A DNA stretch of 47,768 bases from NCBI GenBank assembly GCA_017416285.1, contig JAFQCU010000018.1, forward strand, positions 1-47,768, read 5' to 3'. A program made the translations under genes and the position numbers. Within the stretch, counting starts at the first letter, position 1; every line of letters starts with the position of its first letter. This document shows positions 25,469 through 34,354 of this stretch, piece by piece. The stretch is from Clostridia bacterium. GTDB lineage: Bacteria > Bacillota > Clostridia > Oscillospirales > Acutalibacteraceae. A model generated the notes under the pieces. The model was given only the letters and a program-made list of their open reading frames with translations. It was not told the DNA's origin and ran no database searches.

Positions 25469-26763
25469 TATACATCAAGTGAGCATATATCTTCAATAGT
25501 TTCTCGTTTTACGGCAATGTAATCTCCATTGCGTGACAACATTATAACCGGCGGGCGGGGGATACGGTTGTAGTTTGACGCCATTGAATAATTGTATGCG
25601 CCGGTAGTTAAAACCGCTAAAATTTCGCCACGTTCGGGCTTGGGAATTAAAACGTCGTTTTGAATAATATCGCCCGATTCACAGCATCTGCCTGCAATAG
25701 TTGCGTTAAAGTCTGCCGTATCATTTGCACGTGAAGCAAGCATTACGGTATAAGGAGATTCGTAAAGTGCGAAACGAGGGTTATCCGGCATACCGCCATC
25801 AATCGAAACGTAATTTTTATAACCCTTAATTTCTTTGACCGAGCCGACGGTGTAAAGGGTCATACCCGCATCTGCAACAATGCTTCTGCCGGGCTCCATC
25901 GCAATTTTGGGAACGCTGATTTTAAGCTCAGCACATTTTTTGTTAATAGCGTTTGCAACCTCGCCAATTTTTTCATCCAAATTAAGGCTTGGTTGATTTT
26001 CTAGGTATCTTACACCGAAGCCACCGCCTAAATTTAATATATCAGCGGTGTAATTTTGGGTGGTTTTAACGTGGTAAATGAAATCAAGCATTAATTCTGC
26101 CGCAGTTATAAATGGGCGTGACTCAAAAATTTGTGACCCAATGTGGCAATGAAAACCGCAAAGCTTAATATTTTCGCATTTTAAAACTGCTTCTACAGCT
26201 TGGTCTGCCATACCTGTGGCAATGGCGAAACCAAATTTAGAATCAACATTACCGGTCGAAATTTTTTGGTGAGTATGGGTGTCAATACCGGGGGTTATAC
26301 GAAGAAGCACCTTTTGAGTAATGCCCTTGTCACGAGCCATAAGGTTGACGGCTTCAATTTCTTCAAAATTATCAATTACGAAGTAACCGACACCGCTGTC
26401 AATCGCAAAGGCGATATCATAATCGGTTTTATTGTTGCCGTGGAAGAAGCAATTTGATATATTAAATCCTGCTGATTTTGCGGTATAAATTTCACCTGCA
26501 GAAACAGCATCAATACACATATTTTCTTCCTGCATAATGCGGTAAATTTGCTTACAGGAAAAGGATTTGCTTGCAAATTCGGGCGCACTTCCCACGGGGA
26601 AATATTTGTTGAAAGCCGCTTTATATTCTTTTATATGCTGACGGATTTTATTTTCATCCATAAGGTAAAGCGGTGTGCCGTATTTTTGTGCCAAATCCAC
26701 CGTATCAAAATTTGCAAACTGAAGGTGACCCTTTTCGTTTACCGTAATGTTGTTGCAAATCAT
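25468..26763 (-). CDS. lysA: Diaminopimelate decarboxylase
   Basis: 431 residues, normal. PLP enzyme for the last step of lysine synthesis (meso-DAP to lysine). Fold type III motifs: PLP lysine in EFASKSFSCKQIYRIM, GFHCHIGSQIFE, LNLGGGFGVRY, MEPGRSIVADAG, and CCESGDIIQ with the substrate Cys. RBS AGGAG. It lies 14 bp behind dapA under the lysine riboswitch, so the pair is switched off when lysine is plentiful. Confidence 0.96.
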   Translation of the reverse strand: MICNNITVNEKGHLQFANFDTVDLAQKYGTPLYLMDENKIRQHIKEYKAAFNKYFPVGSAPEFASKSFSCKQIYRIMQEENMCIDAVSAGEIYTAKSAGFNISNCFFHGNNKTDYDIAFAIDSGVGYFVIDNFEEIEAVNLMARDKGITQKVLLRITPGIDTHTHQKISTGNVDSKFGFAIATGMADQAVEAVLKCENIKLCGFHCHIGSQIFESRPFITAAELMLDFIYHVKTTQNYTADILNLGGGFGVRYLENQPSLNLDEKIGEVANAINKKCAELKISVPKIAMEPGRSIVADAGMTLYTVGSVKEIKGYKNYVSIDGGMPDNPRFALYESPYTVMLASRANDTADFNATIAGRCCESGDIIQNDVLIPKPERGEILAVLTTGAYNYSMASNYNRIPRPPVIMLSRNGDYIAVKRETIEDICSLDV

Positions 26764-26777
26764 TTAAAAACTCCTAA

Positions 26778-27665
26778 TTAAATGTTAATACCTGCTTTTT
26801 TCATTTCCTCAAATAATACCTTGCGGTGATTTTCTTCCATTGGTGTTAAGGGAAGGCGTAGGTAATCCTCGCACCAACCCATTTTAGCCATAGCCGCCTT
26901 TACGGGTATGGGGTTAACCTCGCAGAAAAGGGCATTGATAAGGGGAATATAATCGAGCTGCATTTTTGCTGCACCCTTAACATCGCCATCAAAGAATTTT
27001 TTGCACATTAAAGCACAGTCCTTGGGTAAAAGGTTTGAAAGAACAGAAATACAACCCTTACCGCCAAGCGACATAATGGGTATAATCTGGTCGTCATTAC
27101 CCGAATAAATGTCAATTTTATCGCCGCAAAGGTGAATGGTTTCAGCAATTTTTGAAATATTGCCGCTTGCCGCTTTAAGACCCACAATATTAGGGTGGTC
27201 TGCCAAAGTGGCAACGGTTTGGGGCTCAAGACCAACGCCTGTACGTGAGGGCACGTCATATAGAATAACGGGCACTGTCGAATAATCGGCAATTTGGGTA
27301 AACATTTTTATAAGACCGTTTTGGGTTGCCTTGTTATAGTAAGGTGTAACAACCAAAATAGCGTCAGCACCGGCTTCGCAAGCACAACGTGTAAGGTCAA
27401 GTGCGTATAAGGTATCGTTTGAGCCGGCACCCGCAATAATCGGCACACGCTTGTTTGCGTGCTTTACCGCAAAGGCAATAGCATCACGGTGCTCGTCGTC
27501 GGTCATGGTTGAAGCTTCACCTGTTGTACCGCAGACAACAATGGCATTGATTCCTTGTTCTATCTGCCAGTCAATAAGCTTGGCAAAAGCATCGTAATCA
27601 ATACCGTTTTCGGTAATGGGGGTGATAATGGCAGTAGCCATACCTTCAAAAACTGTTTTTTTCAT
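26778..27665 (-). CDS. dapA: 4-hydroxy-tetrahydrodipicolinate synthase
   Basis: 295 residues from ATG 27665, preceded by AGGAAG. The frame stays open to 27767 but that part overlaps the riboswitch terminator and codes for no family sequence. Aldolase-type barrel: FEGMATAIITPITENG, VVCGTTGEASTMTDDEH, VVTPYYNKATQNG with the catalytic Tyr, and IVGLKAASGNISKI with the Schiff-base Lys. It condenses pyruvate with aspartate semialdehyde, the first committed step to DAP and lysine. The gene is behind a lysine riboswitch and in front of lysA. Confidence 0.97.
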   Translation of the reverse strand: MKKTVFEGMATAIITPITENGIDYDAFAKLIDWQIEQGINAIVVCGTTGEASTMTDDEHRDAIAFAVKHANKRVPIIAGAGSNDTLYALDLTRCACEAGADAILVVTPYYNKATQNGLIKMFTQIADYSTVPVILYDVPSRTGVGLEPQTVATLADHPNIVGLKAASGNISKIAETIHLCGDKIDIYSGNDDQIIPIMSLGGKGCISVLSNLLPKDCALMCKKFFDGDVKGAAKMQLDYIPLINALFCEVNPIPVKAAMAKMGWCEDYLRLPLTPMEENHRKVLFEEMKKAGINI

Positions 27666-27691
27666 TTTTAAACACTTCCTTAAAAAGTACA

Positions 27692-27720
27692 ATAAAAAAA
27701 TAGCCGATTGCTCGACTACC
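27692..27720 (-). terminator. Riboswitch expression platform: terminator before dapA
   Basis: On the minus strand GTAGTCG-AGCAAT-CGGCTAT followed by seven T. It lies between the lysine aptamer and dapA and would form when lysine is bound. Confidence 0.85.
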
Positions 27721-27759
27721 AAAAAAACACAATAAACCATAAAGATATTGTTTAATTTT

Positions 27760-27919
27760 GATAGCACTCCGCAAATGCGACAGTAAAGCGGATATTATTC
27801 CGAATTACCAAGGAGCTGCCCGCCGACAGCAACTTTCGGCGACTGCCCCTTTCACAGTTACATTTTTCTGCCGAAATTAACATTAACTGCTACTGATGAC
27901 AAACCGCACCTCTATCTTA
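27760..27919 (-). promoter_or_regulatory. Lysine riboswitch (L box)
   Basis: On the minus strand the conserved L-box pieces appear in order: GATAGAGGTGCGG at the 5' side, GTGAAAGGGGCAGTCGCCG and AAAGTTGCTGTCGGCGG in the middle, and CTGTCGCATTTGCGGAGTGC closing with CTATC, which pairs with the first GATAG as stem P1. Length is about 160 nt, normal for this class. It has a promoter upstream, a terminator downstream and dapA-lysA as target. Confidence 0.93.
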
Positions 27920-27928
27920 TTGTCAACA

Positions 27929-27957
27929 ATTTACCATATAAACCGTACTTTGTCAAG
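27929..27957 (-). promoter_or_regulatory. Promoter of the riboswitch-dapA-lysA transcript
   Basis: On the minus strand TTGACA, 17-bp spacer, TAAATT; the aptamer begins about 10 nt further on. Confidence 0.8.
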
Positions 27958-28068
27958 TTAAAGTGAAATTTTTAATAAAAAATTTGAAAAAAATAATAAA
28001 AAATGTAGATTTTAGAAGCGAAATGTGTTAGAATATCTTGTAATATTTTTTGATTTAAGGTGAAATTA

Positions 28069-29259
28069 ATGAAAAGAAAAGTCGGTACAGTATCTCGTGG
28101 TATTCGTTGCCCTATTATCCGCAAAGGCGATAATTTGGCGCAAATCGTTACCGAAAGCGTAATTGATGCGGCTAATAGCGAAGGGTTTGAGCTTCGTGAC
28201 CGTGACGTTGTTGCAATGACCGAATCTATCGTTGCACGTGCTCAGGGTAACTATGCATCGATTGATGCAATCGGAAAAGATGTAAAGGAAAAATTTGGCG
28301 ACAATACAGTCGGTGTTATTTTTCCGATTTTATCACGCAACCGTTTTTCAATTTGTTTAAAGGGCATTGCTAAAGGTGCTAAAAAAATTGTTTTAATGCT
28401 TAGCTATCCGTCTGACGAGGTGGGAAACGCCCTCGTTACGTTAGACCAAATTGATGAAAGCGGAATTAATCCTTATAGCGACGTTTTATCGCTCGAACGC
28501 TATCGTGAGGTTTTTGGTTATCCCGTTCACGAATTCACAGGCATGGATTACGTTACTTATTATAAAGAGCTTATCGAAAGCTGCGGCTGCGAGGCCGAGA
28601 TTATTTTTGCCAATCAGGCAAAGGCTATTCTTGATTATACTGATTGCGTTCTTGTTTGTGATATTCACACTCGTGCCCGTACAAAGCGTATTTTAAGAGA
28701 AAACGGCGCTAAAATTGTTTACGGCTTTGACGAAATTTTAAATAAACCTGTTGACGGTAGCGGATATAATGCTAAATACGGTCTTTTGGGCTCTAATAAA
28801 TCAACCGAAGATACAATCAAGCTTTTCCCAAATGAATGTCAGGATTTGGTGGAGAACATTCAATCGCTTTTCCTTGAAAAAACGGGCAAGCATATTGAGG
28901 TTATGGTTTACGGCGACGGTGCTTTCAAAGACCCCCAAGGAAAGATTTGGGAGCTTGCCGACCCGTGTGTTTCTCCTGCATTTACAGCCGGCCTTATTGG
29001 TACTCCAAACGAAATTAAACTAAAGTACCTTGCTGATAATGATTTTAAGGATTTGTCGGGCGAGGCTCTTAAAGAGGCAATTTCAAAAAGCATTAAAGAA
29101 AAGCAGGATAATCTTGTGGGCAATATGGCTTCTCAAGGCACAACCCCACGACAGCTTACCGACCTTATCGGTTCACTTTGCGATTTAACAAGCGGCTCGG
29201 GCGATAAGGGTACACCCGTTGTTTTGGTGCAAGGTTATTTTGACAACTATACTAATTAA
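28069..29259 (+). CDS. CofE-like (F420-0:glutamate ligase family) protein
   Basis: 396 residues from ATG 28069, with AAGGTG 6 bp upstream (the in-frame GTG at 28060 is part of that ribosome site). The N-terminal part (IRCPIIRKGDNLAQIVTESV, RDRDVVAMTESIVARAQGNY, GDNTVGVIFPILSRNRFSI) matches the fold seen in CofE, which adds glutamate to coenzyme F420-0. Later segments GSGYNAKYGLLGSNKSTEDT and MVYGDGAFKDPQGKIWELAD also fit long CofE relatives found in clostridia. No other F420 gene is nearby, and clostridia mostly lack F420, so the actual acceptor is probably different. Single gene with its own terminator. Confidence 0.78.
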   Translation: MKRKVGTVSRGIRCPIIRKGDNLAQIVTESVIDAANSEGFELRDRDVVAMTESIVARAQGNYASIDAIGKDVKEKFGDNTVGVIFPILSRNRFSICLKGIAKGAKKIVLMLSYPSDEVGNALVTLDQIDESGINPYSDVLSLERYREVFGYPVHEFTGMDYVTYYKELIESCGCEAEIIFANQAKAILDYTDCVLVCDIHTRARTKRILRENGAKIVYGFDEILNKPVDGSGYNAKYGLLGSNKSTEDTIKLFPNECQDLVENIQSLFLEKTGKHIEVMVYGDGAFKDPQGKIWELADPCVSPAFTAGLIGTPNEIKLKYLADNDFKDLSGEALKEAISKSIKEKQDNLVGNMASQGTTPRQLTDLIGSLCDLTSGSGDKGTPVVLVQGYFDNYTN

Positions 29260-29268
29260 TTTTTTTGC

Positions 29269-29301
29269 AAAACAGTCCGATTTTTTTCGGGCTGTTTTTA
29301 T
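29269..29301 (+). terminator. Terminator after the CofE-like gene
   Basis: AAAACAGTCCGA / TCGGGCTGTTTTT with a T-rich loop and tail. Confidence 0.85.
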
Positions 29302-29313
29302 TATAAAAACATA

Positions 29314-29342
29314 TTGTTTTAGCTGTTGGTTTGTGTTAAAAT
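29314..29342 (+). promoter_or_regulatory. Promoter of the HEPN-NACHT locus
   Basis: TTGTTT, 17-bp spacer, TAAAAT, 31 bp before the first gene. Only one promoter is evident for both genes. Confidence 0.65.
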
Positions 29343-29373
29343 GTAAATACTAATATTTAAGGGAAGTGAAAAA

Positions 29374-32300
29374 ATGCCCGGCTCTCCGGTTGATGCAATT
29401 ATTAAGCATGCAATATCGAATATCGATTCTGTCAAGATTTTAAAGAGAAGTGTGGCAACCCTTCTCACGATTAATAAAGATGAAGTTAAAACATTTATAA
29501 CTGCAATTTGCGAAATTGATATATCGAAAGCGGCTGCTTTGCTTGAGGTTTTACCCGACGATTTAAAAGCCTGCTGTAAATCGATTGTTGATGAAAATTT
29601 CCAACAAATCGGTCATGACAAGAAAGCAATTACCTTGCAGGAGCTTTCGGGTATTCTGGAATTTGACCAACAGGATTTATTTTCGCAAGCTTTTCCGAAT
29701 ATAACTAAAGAGGTTATTAAGAAAGGCTTCGCATCATTTTCGGGCAAAAATAATTGCCGTTTTATGCGTATGTTTGTGCCCTTTAAGGAAAGCGAACTAT
29801 ACGAGGTTTGCGAAAATGCGTTTTGCGAATACTTAAACCATTATGAATCTTCTGCTAAAAATGAGCTAAAGTTATTATTGCCGCAGCTTTTTGAAATCGG
29901 TGCTGTTAAGCCAATTTCAAAGCTTTTAACAATACTCGGTACCGAGCATTTGAGCGAGCTTTATGACGGCGACCTTAAAACCGCTATGTCGGATTTGATA
30001 ATAGCCGACTGTCAAAGCATTGAAATTTGGGATGCATATTTTAATTTGTTTTTTAAGGAATCGCATAATGAAGAAACCGTTTTAGAGGACGGTCTTTGGT
30101 TTATGCAGTTAAATTGCTGTGATGAGATTTTAGATTCGGTAGCGGCAAGCTTTTTCCTTTATGCTATGGGCAAATTGCCATATTCACATCCTATTTTTGA
30201 AAACACGAGTTTGTTTGAGTACGTTGAAAATTTTCCAAACAAGCATATGTATATTTATGAGCAATATATTCGTGATTTGTGGCATAACCCAACCGAGCTT
30301 AAGTCAATGCTTAGTGCCACCGAAATTTGCAATCCGTTTTTTAAGAAGGCTTTGCGTCACGGTAAAAATCTGCTTATTAAAAATAATGCTGATGATAACT
30401 CGAACGTTTTTAATATGCTCGAACAATTATTCATAAACGGCGCCAGCTGTGAAGAAATTGTTTATATATTCTTCAACACGTTTTTAAAGCTTTATCTTAA
30501 CATTGAAGACTTGTTCCGTGTGGCTAACAGATATGACTGCACAAGTGAAATTTTAGAGGTTTTGAAGGAAATTACCTTTGAAGGCACCATTAAAAAATAC
30601 AACATCGGTGTGTTGGTTTTTGCTTCGGAATACTATTATTCAAAATCGCAGTATACAATATCGCTTAATAACACCGAGCTTTTGTACATACTTAAAATTA
30701 ACGAGCAATACGACTGCAGACAGCTCAAGGGACGTATTGTGGAATACAAAATAACCGGCTATTATAATGATATAATTCAGGTTGGCGTTTTCAGACAGCC
30801 CATGCTTGACAACGAAAAAGTGTGTGATGCTTCGCTTTGGGAAGAAAGTATTTCAAAGTTTTGTGAAAATATTGTAAAGCCAAGGTTTAAAAAGGGTTTT
30901 GATTTCCGTGAATTGCAAATATCGGATTTTTCCTGTAATGATTTTATGGAAAATTGCGATTTTTCACTTTTTACCGATGCTATAATGCAAAATCCCGAAC
31001 AGCTACCAAGGGTTTTAACATTTTTGAAAACTGCACAGTGGAATATTCTTTTTACAATTAATGATATTTCGATTTCGAGAAACCTTTACGGAGCACTTTC
31101 TAAATATTGTGACAAGGCCGTTGAAATGTTTAAAACGCTTTTTGAAGCGGATTTGGATATTGACAACATACTTGACTTGTATTTTAACAGCATTTATAAG
31201 GTTATAATTCCGTTTGATTGCTTTATTGCTTTAACGGAAAAGGAAAAGATGCTAAAAGCGCTTTATGACCGTAGAATTTATTGTAAATTGCTTGACGGTG
31301 AAAACCGCCATAAGTGCCGTTTAATGAATATTGCTTGCGGACCGGTTTGCGTTGTAGCAAATGCCAATTTGTTGGAGGATGGCCGCAGAATACCTGCAAG
31401 GTGTATTGATTATAAGGTGTATGATGACGGCGTTGGTAAAATTATTTTTGAGGATGTTTTAAGGGAAACAATGACCCCCGGCGCAAGAGGTGAATTGTTT
31501 GGCTATGTAGCACAGAATATAAAAATCAACAGCCTTAAAAGAGAAAGAATACGCTATTTGCCCGATGCAAGTGAGCTTGACGTGCGTGAAATTAAGTTTA
31601 ACCTTGTTTTAATGGCGGCGGCTTTCAAATTGCGCTCTAGTACCGGTGTAGAGCTTTTAAGATTTGTGCGTACTTTCGGCACAAAAAATCCTTACAGCTT
31701 TCAGCAGGACGTTAATATAGATACGTTGTATTTATATAAATTTTATTCACAGCAAGACAATACCGATATACGCAACCAAATTGCACAAATGATACTTAAT
31801 ATCTACACAGCAACCAATATGGCGGAAATATATCTTAATACCCATTATAAGTATTGTATGGATATTAAAGAGTTTGCTTTAACAATTTGCAAACGCCGAC
31901 CGGAACTAAGCCTTACTGTTGCTTCAATGTTCGATAATTGGGAATTTGACTGTGCGGTTGATAGTCAAGGTAATTTAGTGTCTTATATGGTGCCGCATAA
32001 ATCGGTTAGTGTCGGTAAGGAATATGCGCTTAAATGTGTAAGATGCCGACTGTCTGTTTTGTCTAACGGCAATATAAGTGCAAGGGTAACTTCTGTTTTA
32101 GATGATAGCCAAATACTGTACCCCGTATTGTTCAGCGCAATGGTTGGCAACGACGTTGAAGATATTTTGCCACACCTTAAAAATGTGTTAAAGGATATGG
32201 GCGAATACGATGATTTTACAATAAATAAAATGACGTATTTTGGCAATGCACAGCATTTTAAGGAACAATTATCAAAGGATACCATTAAAGCGATGGCGGA

Positions 32301-32691
32301 CAGAACCCGTCCCGACAAGGCAGAGCTTCTTGCCCGTGTTGATTATTCGGACATTCTTACATTGCTTGCAAAAAAACCAATAAATATTTTCGAGCTTACA
32401 AAGGCCGTCGAAAAGCTTATCGAAAAGAACAGTTCTAAAATGTCGGCTTATGAAATTGAGACTATCGTTTGTGAAATTACCGAAACCTTTATTGCCAGAA
32501 GCTATTATAAGGAAGAAATATTCAAGTTTTTGTTTAGGGTATTTTCGAGCTATTCCTATTATATAAGGGATAACGAAATTGTTGAAATTTGGATAAAGCA
32601 GTTAAACGACCGCTTCGGCGAAGAAGTATCTGCCGAATTTGAAAAACAAATAAAATCACAACACAGATATATTAAAAATGACAAATTTTAA
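29374..32691 (+). CDS. Large protein of unknown function (1105 aa), partner of a HEPN-NACHT NTPase
   Basis: I do not recognise a family. 1105 residues with no signal peptide and no membrane helices, so cytoplasmic. Most of it looks alpha-helical and repeat-like in character (1-430, 480-630, 730-860, 930-1105). Three stretches look beta-rich and could be small OB/S1-like or similar barrels: about 445-480 (YDCRQLKGRIVEYKITGYYN), 630-700 (CRLMNIACGPVCVVANANLL) and 875-925 (SVGKEYALKCVRCRLSVLSN). No ATPase, nuclease or protease motif is visible. RBS GGGAAGTG. The stop overlaps the next frame (TAATG), so the two proteins are made together. A target-sensing or scaffold role next to the NTPase is an inference from size and context. 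Confidence 0.75.
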   Translation: MPGSPVDAIIKHAISNIDSVKILKRSVATLLTINKDEVKTFITAICEIDISKAAALLEVLPDDLKACCKSIVDENFQQIGHDKKAITLQELSGILEFDQQDLFSQAFPNITKEVIKKGFASFSGKNNCRFMRMFVPFKESELYEVCENAFCEYLNHYESSAKNELKLLLPQLFEIGAVKPISKLLTILGTEHLSELYDGDLKTAMSDLIIADCQSIEIWDAYFNLFFKESHNEETVLEDGLWFMQLNCCDEILDSVAASFFLYAMGKLPYSHPIFENTSLFEYVENFPNKHMYIYEQYIRDLWHNPTELKSMLSATEICNPFFKKALRHGKNLLIKNNADDNSNVFNMLEQLFINGASCEEIVYIFFNTFLKLYLNIEDLFRVANRYDCTSEILEVLKEITFEGTIKKYNIGVLVFASEYYYSKSQYTISLNNTELLYILKINEQYDCRQLKGRIVEYKITGYYNDIIQVGVFRQPMLDNEKVCDASLWEESISKFCENIVKPRFKKGFDFRELQISDFSCNDFMENCDFSLFTDAIMQNPEQLPRVLTFLKTAQWNILFTINDISISRNLYGALSKYCDKAVEMFKTLFEADLDIDNILDLYFNSIYKVIIPFDCFIALTEKEKMLKALYDRRIYCKLLDGENRHKCRLMNIACGPVCVVANANLLEDGRRIPARCIDYKVYDDGVGKIIFEDVLRETMTPGARGELFGYVAQNIKINSLKRERIRYLPDASELDVREIKFNLVLMAAAFKLRSSTGVELLRFVRTFGTKNPYSFQQDVNIDTLYLYKFYSQQDNTDIRNQIAQMILNIYTATNMAEIYLNTHYKYCMDIKEFALTICKRRPELSLTVASMFDNWEFDCAVDSQGNLVSYMVPHKSVSVGKEYALKCVRCRLSVLSNGNISARVTSVLDDSQILYPVLFSAMVGNDVEDILPHLKNVLKDMGEYDDFTINKMTYFGNAQHFKEQLSKDTIKAMADRTRPDKAELLARVDYSDILTLLAKKPINIFELTKAVEKLIEKNSSKMSAYEIETIVCEITETFIARSYYKEEIFKFLFRVFSSYSYYIRDNEIVEIWIKQLNDRFGEEVSAEFEKQIKSQHRYIKNDKF

Positions 32692-32705
32692 TGGAGTTGA
32701 TTACA

Positions 32706-34334
32706 ATGCAGGAAATCAGCAAAAATGAATTAATGAGCGAGCTCGAATTAACCTTTCCAAAAGATAAAGTTGAGCAAATGGTTGAGCTTTATGAGCAATT
32801 TGCAAATTTAGACACCAATGTTGAAACCGGTATACGTTCGTTGTGGATGGAAAACGTTGAGGATTTCTATGGTGGTTCGGGCGACAGGGCTATGGCACAC
32901 AGTTATCTCATTAACAGTGAAAGCTTTTTCAAAAAGCTTTTATTCGTTGTTGATGAGGAAGCTTATAATCAATTAAATGCCGATAATAAGCTTTGTTTAT
33001 ATGAAACAATGAAAAAATTGGGATTATTTAAAAACGTGCCAAGTGGGTTAAAAATCGACAGCGGTGATTTGTCTTTGATTGCAAGCGAAAAAACCCGTGC
33101 GGCAGTAAGGGCATATAGGCTACGCAATAAATCTGCCCACACTTCTGAACGCTTGGCATCAAGCCGAATGCTTGCAAACGTTAACGACGTTATAAGCACC
33201 ACCATTGACGTTGTGTGGAAAAACCGTGTAATTATTCAAAATAAAATTAATAAAAGTATGGTTGCCAGTCAGGTTGGTATAACCACACTTTTAAAAAACA
33301 TTGTTAAGGAATATGAGGACGAGGCAAAAAACGGTTTTGTTTATTTCCCGCTTTTGTGGCAAGGCGAGGATCGTGACGGTCAAAACAAATATAAGCGTAT
33401 TGACATTACCGAGCTTGCTGATGAAAAGCATATTTTGCTTTCGGCTGATGCGGGCTGCGGTAAAACAACCTCGTTAAGGAATTTGGAATATCATTTGGCG
33501 AAGAGCTATTTGTCGGGCAATTCTAATAAAATTCCGGTTAATATTGCGCTTATTGATGAAAGTCCGGATGCAAAATTAAGGGATATTATTTGCCGCAAGC
33601 TTAATATTTCTAATACCTATTGTGAAGAATTGTTGAAAAAGGGTCTTATCTATCTTATGATTGACGGTCTTAATGAGTTTACTAACGTCGCTGAGTATAA
33701 GAAAAAATTTGTAATTTCAATCGAACACTTTTTCAATAACTTCCCGAACGTGCAGGTTATTGTCACAGACAGACAGTTTTCGGAAATTCCCATACGTGTT
33801 GAAAAAACATACCATTTAAAGCCTATGGAAAAGCAAGACGTTTTGGCTTATGCACAAACCAAGACAGAATGTAAAAAGGATGCTAATGTTCTTACTCTTT
33901 TGGAAGAGGTTTTGAATAAACAGGATTCCGATGAAATTATATACACACCGCTTGTTGTTAATCAGTTGGTGATTACGCTTGATACACACAAGAAAATACC
34001 CGATGATCTAATCGGCGGTTATCTGGAAGCGTTAATGACACGTGAATTTGTGGAAAAACGTGATGTTAACGCCGCCCCCGGAAAGCTTGATATGCTTTTA
34101 ATGTATCTTGCAGTAGCAGCGGAAGACGTTTTCACAATGAGCCTTGTGGAGGCTATGGATACGTGTAGTGAGGCTATCAAGCGTTACTGTATCGGCATAT
34201 CATCTGATGCGGGAATCAACCTTGCTGTGCAAATGGGTATTCTTAGAAAAGTTGGCGAGGATATAGAATTTGCTTCGCCTGAATATCAGTCGTATTATTA
34301 TTTAAAGGCTATATCACGAGGTGCCTATCGCTAA
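32706..34334 (+). CDS. Predicted HEPN-NACHT NTPase (STAND family)
   Basis: 542 residues from ATG 32706, with GGAG 9 bp upstream; the ATG at 32691 overlaps the previous stop and contains that ribosome site. NTPase core: Walker A SADAGCGKTTSLRNL near 246-260, Walker B GLIYLMIDGLNEF near 313-325 (hhhhDG.NE as in NACHT), and the sensor VQVIVTDRQFSE near 350-361. The N-terminal 180 residues are helical and hold RNKSAH near 140-145, an R-N-x3-H motif as in HEPN ribonucleases, followed by a long helix. The C-terminal 150 residues are helical (winged-helix-like) and short; no leucine-rich or TPR repeats. It could be an RNA-cutting defence effector whose NTPase switch responds to its partner. Confidence 0.78.
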   Translation: MQEISKNELMSELELTFPKDKVEQMVELYEQFANLDTNVETGIRSLWMENVEDFYGGSGDRAMAHSYLINSESFFKKLLFVVDEEAYNQLNADNKLCLYETMKKLGLFKNVPSGLKIDSGDLSLIASEKTRAAVRAYRLRNKSAHTSERLASSRMLANVNDVISTTIDVVWKNRVIIQNKINKSMVASQVGITTLLKNIVKEYEDEAKNGFVYFPLLWQGEDRDGQNKYKRIDITELADEKHILLSADAGCGKTTSLRNLEYHLAKSYLSGNSNKIPVNIALIDESPDAKLRDIICRKLNISNTYCEELLKKGLIYLMIDGLNEFTNVAEYKKKFVISIEHFFNNFPNVQVIVTDRQFSEIPIRVEKTYHLKPMEKQDVLAYAQTKTECKKDANVLTLLEEVLNKQDSDEIIYTPLVVNQLVITLDTHKKIPDDLIGGYLEALMTREFVEKRDVNAAPGKLDMLLMYLAVAAEDVFTMSLVEAMDTCSEAIKRYCIGISSDAGINLAVQMGILRKVGEDIEFASPEYQSYYYLKAISRGAYR

Positions 34335-34335
34335 G

Positions 34336-34354
34336 AGGTGAACGCAATGTATAA
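34336..34354 (+). pseudogene. Start of a lost third gene in the NACHT operon
   Basis: Directly behind the NACHT stop there is a good ribosome site GAGGTG, the spacer AACGCA, and ATG TAT AAA AAT. Four codons later the sequence enters the IS3-type end repeat and stops at TAG. This looks like the head of a further operon gene removed by insertion and deletion. It could also be chance. Confidence 0.4.

Noticed and set aside
26778-27767. Longer dapA start at 27767
   Set aside because: The extra 34 codons overlap the riboswitch terminator and lack family similarity; ATG 27665 has a proper ribosome site.
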